NCBI GenBank assembly: GCA_017743585.1
Contig: JAGHYP010000196.1
Location: forward strand, 1-5,298
Direction: 5' to 3'
DNA length: 5,298 nucleotides
From: Chloroflexota bacterium
Lineage (GTDB): Bacteria > Chloroflexota > Anaerolineae > Aggregatilineales > UBA2796
This document shows positions 1 through 5,298 of this stretch, piece after piece. The translations under genes and the position numbers were made by a program. How positions within the stretch are numbered: position 1 is the stretch's first letter; each line of letters begins with the position of its first letter. Below the pieces are notes generated by a model. It had not been told where the DNA came from. It was given only the letters and a program-made list of their open reading frames with translations, and ran no database searches.

Positions 1-55
1 GCCGCTCAACGAGCGCCTTGCCGACGAAGCCGCTGCCGCCCGTCACCACGATCAT
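1..55 (-). CDS. NAD(P)-dependent epimerase/dehydratase-type protein, N-terminal fragment
   Basis: Only the first 18 codons lie in the window; the gene runs off the left edge. The leftward reading starts at the ATG complementary to 53-55 and gives MIVVTGGSGFVGKALVER. This is the first beta strand of a Rossmann fold followed by the glycine-rich dinucleotide-binding motif TGGSGFVG (GxxGxxG) and the start of the first helix. That pattern is typical of short-chain extended-family enzymes: nucleotide-sugar epimerases and dehydratases, and NDUFA9/complex-I-like NAD-binding proteins. Which of these it is cannot be told from 18 residues. The start is supported by a GAGG Shine-Dalgarno match (complement of 64-67) eight bases upstream and by an extended -10 element farther up. 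It is transcribed divergently from the DUF5063-type gene. Confidence 0.8.
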   Translation of the reverse strand, partial: MIVVTGGSGFVGKALVER

Positions 56-88
56 GTCGCCTGCCTCACGCTGAACCGCTCGGCCTGC

Positions 89-98
89 ATTATAACAC
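89..98 (-). promoter_or_regulatory. Extended -10 promoter for the epimerase-type gene
   Basis: Read leftward, 97-89 is TGTTATAAT, a perfect TATAAT with an upstream TGn (extended -10). Transcription would start near position 82, leaving a leader of about 27 bases with a GAGG ribosome site. No good -35 hexamer is seen 16-18 bases upstream (112-117), which is usual for extended -10 promoters. This is inferred from sequence only. Confidence 0.55.
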
Positions 99-119
99 GC
101 CTCGCGCCCGAAAGTGCGC

Positions 120-125
120 TATAAT
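120..125 (+). promoter_or_regulatory. -10 element (TATAAT) for the DUF5063-type gene
   Basis: A perfect TATAAT lies 28 bases before the ATG at 153, predicting a start of transcription near 131-132 and a leader of about 21 bases. There is no recognisable -35 hexamer at the right distance, so strength is uncertain or an activator is needed. Its upstream half overlaps the leftward promoter of the epimerase-type gene. Confidence 0.5.
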
Positions 126-152
126 CTGCGCTGGCGGAGTTGCTCAGACGAC

Positions 153-656
153 ATGGGCGAGTGGACTCTGACGCCTGAAGTCGCCAATTTTGCGGATAAC
201 GCGCGCCGTTTCTGCGAATTTTGCGAGGAATCGCACACGCTTGAGCTTGGCGAGCGGCTGCTGCGCGGCGCGATCTCGTTGGCGAACTTGTACAGCGCAG
301 GCTTGTTCCTACGCGAAGAAGCGCCGCCTGAGGAACGGCTCCATCCGCAGATCGAAGAGCTGCGCAACTTCCCCGGCTTCGATGAACTCACGCTCTTCTG
401 GCAAGTGCAGGACGCGCATGAATGGAGCGCGCCGGTAGTCGCCTCGCTCTCAGAGCTGATTGTCGGCATCTATCGCGATGTGAAGCGCGCGCTGGTCATC
501 TTCGACAAAGGCTACGCCACAGGCGACTCGCTCCTGATGCATCAGGCGGCGTGGGATTGGCAATATCACATGGAGCGCACATGGGGCAATCGCGCAGTGG
601 ACGCCTTGCGCGGCCTGCACAGCGCGATGAACAAGTTGCACAGCAGGCAAGTCTAG
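153..656 (+). CDS. DUF5063-type small conserved protein
   Basis: This is a 167-residue protein with no signal peptide or membrane segment, predicted cytoplasmic and mostly helical. The C-terminal half fits my memory of the DUF5063 family. 'SLSELIVGIYRDVKRAL' (about residues 98-113) is followed by an aromatic-rich stretch with W134, D135, W136, then 'TWGNRAVDALRGLH' (about 143-156), matching the family's IYRDLK and HWGxHavdALraLH patterns. Here the family's usual His before WG is Thr, and the His after it is Arg. The biochemical role of the family is unknown to me and I assign none. An in-frame GTG at 114 would add 13 residues, but it lies upstream of and across the TATAAT at 120-125, so the ATG at 153 is preferred. 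A GGAG at 136-139 is a rather distant ribosome site. The gene points toward uvrB 116 bases downstream and may be co-transcribed with it. Confidence 0.75.
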   Translation: MGEWTLTPEVANFADNARRFCEFCEESHTLELGERLLRGAISLANLYSAGLFLREEAPPEERLHPQIEELRNFPGFDELTLFWQVQDAHEWSAPVVASLSELIVGIYRDVKRALVIFDKGYATGDSLLMHQAAWDWQYHMERTWGNRAVDALRGLHSAMNKLHSRQV

Positions 657-729
657 CGCGATCGCGCATCGCCCGCCATCTGCTGAAGCCCTGCCTCGCC
701 TAGCCATCTCACGCGACGTACGCTGCAAT

Positions 730-743
730 CGAACGACCATTCA
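730..743 (+). promoter_or_regulatory. Possible LexA/DinR-like operator upstream of uvrB
   Basis: CGAACGACCATTCA matches 11 of 14 positions of the Gram-positive-type SOS box CGAACRNRYGTTYG. The left half GAAC is exact; the right half is ATTC instead of GTTC. It lies 29 bases before the uvrB start codon, the expected place for a repressor site. uvrB is an SOS gene in several bacteria. No clear -10/-35 pair is visible nearby, and a single degenerate match can occur by chance. Confidence 0.3.
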
Positions 744-772
744 GCTTTGGAAAGGGGAAGTGAGAGAACGCC

Positions 773-2815
<2,043 letters not shown>

Positions 2816-2821
<6 letters not shown>

Positions 2822-2841
2822 GCTCAAGGAATAGGCTCAAG
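2816..2841. repeat. Perfect 13-bp tandem duplication across two convergent stop codons
   Basis: GAATAGGCTCAAG occurs twice back to back (2816-2828 and 2829-2841). The first copy supplies the last Glu codon and TAG stop of uvrB; the second copy supplies the TGA stop (complement of 2837-2839) of the leftward glycosyltransferase gene. Each unit holds both stop signals, so removing one copy would leave both genes ending within about six bases of each other. Confidence 0.9.
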
Positions 2842-4438
2842 GCATCCGCACAGTGTAGGTCTTGAAATCGGCGACCGATTGCACGGCTTGCCACAGCGCG
2901 TCGCGATGCGGCGACTGATTGTAAACGTACCATTGCGTGTGTACCCAGTCGGCGTCGAAGCCGCCTGCATAAGTATAATTCTCTAGAAAGTCCTGTGCGC
3001 TCGCCAAGACGCTGTAATAGCCGCCAATCAAACCGTGTCCAAAGTTGAAGACCGTGCCATCGGGAAAAGTGTAAAAGCCGATCAAGTCAGGTCGGCTGCC
3101 CAGCACGTAGCCGACGATCCACAGCCAGCCGCGCTCCTTGCCCTCGCGCGCGATGCGATTCTCATTCAGCCCGACCGTATCCAGATGACGCACGCCGCTG
3201 ACGAAAGGGATAATCCCTGCATCCCCGTAAGCCACTGTTATCTGGCTCGCTTGAGGTAATCGCGCAAGCGCCATTCCCAAGCGTCTATTGGCGTAGAAAA
3301 GCGCGCCCGCCGATTTCGGCTGTGCCACGCCTGCCGCTACTGTTTGCGCTGTCGTGAACAGCAAGAGCAGCGCTAGGATGCCGAACGCAGCGTAGCGCAG
3401 CGCGGCGTGCTTCTGTAACAACCACTCCAAGAGCGCCAGCAAGCCGATGCCGGCCCAAATGACCAGCACGGGCAACACGGGATACACGAAGCGGTGGTAG
3501 AGTCCCATGAGCGGGTAGGTGAGCGCGTAGAAGGCGAGCAGGCTGAGCAGCGCGCCGTTCATCAGCAACAGGGTCAGGCTCAAGCGCAAAGCGCGCCGCA
3601 AGAGCAGCACAACGCCGACTGTCAAGACGAGCCATCCGGCGCTCGGCGCGACCGCCTGCTCAAAAAACTCCGAGATGTAGAAGAGACCCGGTAGCAACTC
3701 GGGGTCGGTCACTTTGACGTAAAACGAGTTGGGCAGGATTGCGCCAAAGTAGCTCTGCAGCCACAGCAGATAGAGCGCGCCTGCCGCGCCGAACGCGAGC
3801 GCCGTCAGCAGAACTGCGCGCCGCCTGTTGCTCATCACTAGCAGCGTCCCGAACCATAGCAGCGCGAACAACACGCTCTCAGGGCGCGTCAGGCAAGCGA
3901 GGAAGGCTACTACCGCATGTCCGATCAGCCATTCAAGCCGTCGGGTCGCCACGAAATACAGCCCTAGCGCAATGGCTGCGAAGAGCAAGCCCGACCAGAA
4001 GATCGTCTCCATGCCCGTCAGCGCGTTGATCAGGCTGAGCGGCAGGAGCGTCGCGGCAAGGCTTGGCAGCGTGCGCAGCAACGGCTGCTTGAAGAACAGG
4101 CGCGCCATGCCGTACAGCGCAAGTCCGATCAACGCCAAGCCAAGCGCGTTCAGCAAGTGCGCCGCATGCACAGCTGGAATGCCCAGCTTGATGCCGAGCG
4201 CGATCAGCACCACGAACAAGAAATTGGTATAACCCTGCGTCGGCTCGCCGCCGATATTCCAGACCAAGCCGTGCCCGTTGGCGAGATGCGCGGCGTAGCG
4301 ATAGCTGATATACGCGTCGTCGTAAATGTAGCCGTTCTCAGGCGCGGTATGCCACCACAGGAGCATTCCGAGCGGCAGGATGAGCAGCGCGCTCAGCTCC
4401 AGCAGCACACTGGGCGATGCACTCAAGATGCGTCTCAC
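2837..4438 (-). CDS. Multi-pass membrane glycosyltransferase, GT-C fold (AftB/ArnT-like superfamily)
   Basis: The 533-residue integral membrane protein likely transfers a sugar from a polyprenyl-phosphate donor to an envelope acceptor on the outer face of the membrane; donor and acceptor cannot be read from sequence. The first hydrophobic segment (about 12-29) is followed by a loop with the acidic pair in YIYDDAYISYRYA (Asp40-Asp41), then 'NGHGLVW' and 'GEPTQGYTNFLF'. That layout is shared with the mycobacterial arabinofuranosyltransferase AftB group and many bacterial GT-C enzymes. Also seen are LTGMETIFW (140-148) and LTRPESVLF (183-191). About eleven to twelve further hydrophobic segments run to residue 369, then a soluble C-terminal domain with YGDAGIIPFVSG (404-415) and LDTVGLNENRIAR (419-431). 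The GTG start is pinned by an in-frame TAG 18 bases upstream and by a GAGGGA ribosome site nine bases before it. No sugar-nucleotide or polymer genes lie beside it in the window, so it looks like a stand-alone gene. Confidence 0.85.
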   Translation of the reverse strand: MRRILSASPSVLLELSALLILPLGMLLWWHTAPENGYIYDDAYISYRYAAHLANGHGLVWNIGGEPTQGYTNFLFVVLIALGIKLGIPAVHAAHLLNALGLALIGLALYGMARLFFKQPLLRTLPSLAATLLPLSLINALTGMETIFWSGLLFAAIALGLYFVATRRLEWLIGHAVVAFLACLTRPESVLFALLWFGTLLVMSNRRRAVLLTALAFGAAGALYLLWLQSYFGAILPNSFYVKVTDPELLPGLFYISEFFEQAVAPSAGWLVLTVGVVLLLRRALRLSLTLLLMNGALLSLLAFYALTYPLMGLYHRFVYPVLPVLVIWAGIGLLALLEWLLQKHAALRYAAFGILALLLLFTTAQTVAAGVAQPKSAGALFYANRRLGMALARLPQASQITVAYGDAGIIPFVSGVRHLDTVGLNENRIAREGKERGWLWIVGYVLGSRPDLIGFYTFPDGTVFNFGHGLIGGYYSVLASAQDFLENYTYAGGFDADWVHTQWYVYNQSPHRDALWQAVQSVADFKTYTVRMP

Positions 4439-4442
4439 GATG

Positions 4443-4465
4443 AAGCGTCCCTCACACTAACGCTT
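4443..4465 (-). promoter_or_regulatory. Ribosome-binding site in the loop of a 6-bp hairpin, before the glycosyltransferase
   Basis: Read leftward, AAGCGT (4465-4460) pairs perfectly with ACGCTT (4448-4443), enclosing an 11-base loop that ends with the Shine-Dalgarno core GAGGG (4453-4449). The GTG start follows four bases after the hairpin. The ribosome site decides the start codon. Whether the hairpin affects translation is inference. Confidence 0.45.
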
Positions 4466-4493
4466 GACTCCCCTGCGCAGGGGAGGGTATGAT
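4464..4493 (+). promoter_or_regulatory. Strong sigma-70-type promoter for tRNA-Arg
   Basis: TTGACT (4464-4469, five of six matches to TTGACA) and TATGAT (4488-4493, five of six to TATAAT) are spaced by 18 bases. The predicted transcription start is about 4499-4501, only two to four bases before the mature tRNA at 4503. Most of the spacer and the last two -35 bases are occupied by a perfect 18-bp palindrome. Confidence 0.75.
4468..4485. repeat. Perfect 18-bp palindrome within the tRNA promoter spacer
   Basis: CTCCCCTGCGCAGGGGAG is its own reverse complement over all 18 bases and stops abruptly on both sides. It sits between the -35 and -10 of the tRNA promoter and upstream of the leftward glycosyltransferase gene. 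It could be an operator for a dimeric regulator or a copy of a dispersed small palindromic repeat; the sequence alone does not decide. Confidence 0.9.
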
Positions 4494-4497
4494 TGTA
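4492..4497 (-). promoter_or_regulatory. Weak candidate -10 for the glycosyltransferase gene
   Basis: Read leftward, 4497-4492 is TACAAT, five of six matches to TATAAT. It would start transcription near 4485, inside the 18-bp palindrome, giving a leader of about 47 bases. The expected -35 position falls in the tRNA gene and reads CCGCTG, a poor match, so this is a tentative call. Confidence 0.25.
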
Positions 4498-4502
4498 GTA
4501 GC

Positions 4503-4574
4503 GTCCCTGTAGCTCAGCGGATAGAGCGTTGGCCTCCGAAGCCAGAGACGTGGGTTCGATTCCCGCCAGGGACA
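4503..4574 (+). tRNA. tRNA-Arg, anticodon CCG
   Basis: The 72-base gene folds into a full cloverleaf. The acceptor stem GTCCCTG/CAGGGAC has seven perfect pairs (4503-4509 with 4567-4573), followed by discriminator A4574. The D stem is GCTC/GAGC (4512-4515, 4524-4527). The anticodon stem TTGGC/GCCAG (4529-4533, 4541-4545) closes the loop CTCCGAA, with anticodon CCG at 4536-4538. The variable loop is AGAC. The T stem GTGGG/CCCGC (one G-T pair) closes the loop TTCGATT. Anticodon CCG reads the arginine codon CGG, while most arginine codons in the neighbouring genes look to be CGC. The 3' CCA is not encoded and must be added after transcription. The gene is driven by its own promoter just upstream, divergent from the glycosyltransferase and convergent with citrate synthase. 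Confidence 0.96.
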
Positions 4575-4604
4575 TCTCCCACACGCAACTGAGGGGCGCG
4601 CCGG

Positions 4605-4639
4605 CAGCGCAGAGCATGTGATTCACAAGCTCAGCGCTG
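4605..4639. terminator. Hairpin at the tRNA/citrate synthase junction, possible bidirectional terminator
   Basis: Positions 4605-4620 pair with 4624-4639 in three blocks: CAGCGC/GCGCTG (6 bp), GAGC/GCTC (4 bp) and TGTG/CACA (4 bp). The blocks are separated by two symmetrical A-A mismatches, and the loop is three bases (ATT). This 14-bp stem covers the final Gln and Arg codons and the TGA stop of citrate synthase and begins 30 bases after the tRNA. No T-run follows on either strand, so it is not a classical intrinsic terminator. It may act as a 3'-end stabiliser or assist factor-dependent termination. Confidence 0.45.
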
Positions 4640-5298
4640 GTCAAGCGGCTTCCACTCCAAATCCATCGGGCCGATGTACTCCACGTCGGGGCGGATCAGG
4701 CGGTTATCCGCCCATTGCTCCATGATGTGCGCCGTCCAGCCCGGCATGCGCGCAATGGCGAAGAGCGGCGTGAACTGATCTATCGGAATGCCCAGCGTGT
4801 AAAGCGCAATCGCGCTGTAATAGTCCACGTTCGGATAGAGCTTCTTTTCGATGAACTCCGGGTCTTGGCGCGCCACCTCCTCCAGCTTGACCGCCAGCTC
4901 GAACCAGTGCATGTTGTTCGTGGCGCGCGACATCTCCTCAGCCTTGCGACGCAGCACGGCCGCGCGCGGGTCGAGCGCCTTGTAGACGCGATGCCCCATG
5001 CCCATCACGCGCTTCTGCTTGGTCTTGACGTAAGTGTTGAACCAACGCTCAACGTTCTCCGCGCTGCCGATCTCGAAGAACATGCGCATCGCTTCTTCGT
5101 TCGCGCCGCCGTGCGCCGCGCCCTTTAGCGTGCCGATGGCTGTTGTCACAGCGCTGTACATATCTGAGAGCGTGCTGGTCGTCACGCGCGCGCTGAAGGT
5201 GCTGGCGTTCATGCCATGCTCGGAGAGCAGGACGAGATATGCATCAATCACCGCTGCCTCTTGCGGCTGCGGCTGCACGCCTTTGAGCATCCACAGGA
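4631..5298 (-). CDS. Citrate synthase, C-terminal part (5' end outside the window)
   Basis: Citrate synthase condenses acetyl-CoA with oxaloacetate to citrate, the entry step of the TCA cycle, in the cytoplasm. The leftward frame is open to the right edge and gives about 222 residues, beginning ...LWMLKGVQPQPQEA, the usual middle of the family (compare FLYMLxG). The whole enzyme is normally about 370-380 residues, so roughly the first 40% is missing. Counting from the Met at 5290, all three catalytic residues are present: His25 in SEHGMNAST, His100 in GMGHRVYK and Asp156 in LYPNVDYYS. These correspond to His274, His320 and Asp375 of the pig enzyme. Also present are the CoA/fold motif LKGAAHGGANEEAM (55-68) and the C-terminal arginines in DNRLIRP. 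The sequence resembles the short CitZ-type bacterial enzyme. A 2-methylcitrate synthase cannot be excluded from this fragment, so no symbol is given. Confidence 0.95.
   Translation of the reverse strand, partial: LWMLKGVQPQPQEAAVIDAYLVLLSEHGMNASTFSARVTTSTLSDMYSAVTTAIGTLKGAAHGGANEEAMRMFFEIGSAENVERWFNTYVKTKQKRVMGMGHRVYKALDPRAAVLRRKAEEMSRATNNMHWFELAVKLEEVARQDPEFIEKKLYPNVDYYSAIALYTLGIPIDQFTPLFAIARMPGWTAHIMEQWADNRLIRPDVEYIGPMDLEWKPLDQR

Noticed and set aside
3828..4492. Rightward open frames of 134 and 111 codons across the glycosyltransferase gene
   Set aside because: Shadows of the leftward gene, which has coherent membrane segments and family motifs; the predicted peptides lack any family signature.
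4595..4602. GGCGCGCC octamer after the tRNA
   Set aside because: A short GC-only palindrome expected in this base composition; no link to a stem or T-run.
4617..4627. TGTGATTCACA, resembling CRP half-sites
   Set aside because: CRP sites need about six bases between TGTGA and TCACA; here there is one. It is the tip of the larger hairpin at 4605-4639.
4435..4644. Leftward 69-codon open frame containing 'SLAGIEPTSLASEANALSAELQGRY'
   Set aside because: It is the antisense of the tRNA-Arg gene; such peptides are a common misannotation over tRNA loci. It also overlaps both neighbouring genes and the promoter.

Overview
The window carries ordinary chromosomal genes of a bacterium with high GC (roughly 60% by eye). 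It reads as a housekeeping segment, not a mobile or accessory region. The tRNA lacks an encoded CCA, the citrate synthase is of the short 'EHGMNAST' bacterial type, and the tetra-aspartate-poor, Leu/Ala-rich membrane glycosyltransferase resembles the AftB-like GT-C group. A Chloroflexota-like organism would fit, but I hold this loosely because no rRNA or clade marker is present.

Layout from left to right. Positions 1-55 hold the first 18 codons of a leftward NAD(P)-binding epimerase/dehydratase-type gene. A compact divergent promoter region (about 56-152) separates it from a rightward small gene of the DUF5063 type (153-656). After a 116-base gap with a possible LexA/DinR-like site comes full-length uvrB (773-2821), the damage-recognition helicase of nucleotide excision repair. 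uvrB converges with a leftward 533-residue multi-pass membrane glycosyltransferase (2837-4438), and a perfect 13-bp tandem duplication spans the two stop codons.

The 64-base gap 4439-4502 is densely packed. It holds the glycosyltransferase's Shine-Dalgarno site in the loop of a small hairpin, and a strong rightward promoter (TTGACT-18-TATGAT). A perfect 18-bp palindrome fills that promoter's spacer. The promoter drives tRNA-Arg(CCG) at 4503-4574. The tRNA converges with the 3' part of a leftward citrate synthase gene (4631-5298, running off the right edge). A 14-bp imperfect hairpin covers the citrate synthase stop codon and could end both transcripts.

The genes do not form one pathway: DNA repair, central carbon metabolism, cell-envelope glycosylation and translation sit side by side. 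Only the DUF5063 gene and uvrB share direction closely enough to be a possible transcription unit. I found no convincing new biological system. The observations most worth a second look are in the intergenic regulatory DNA: the palindrome inside the tRNA promoter, the candidate SOS box before uvrB, the tandem duplication at the convergent stops, and the hairpin at the tRNA/citrate synthase junction. No gene-free stretch exceeds 300 bases.
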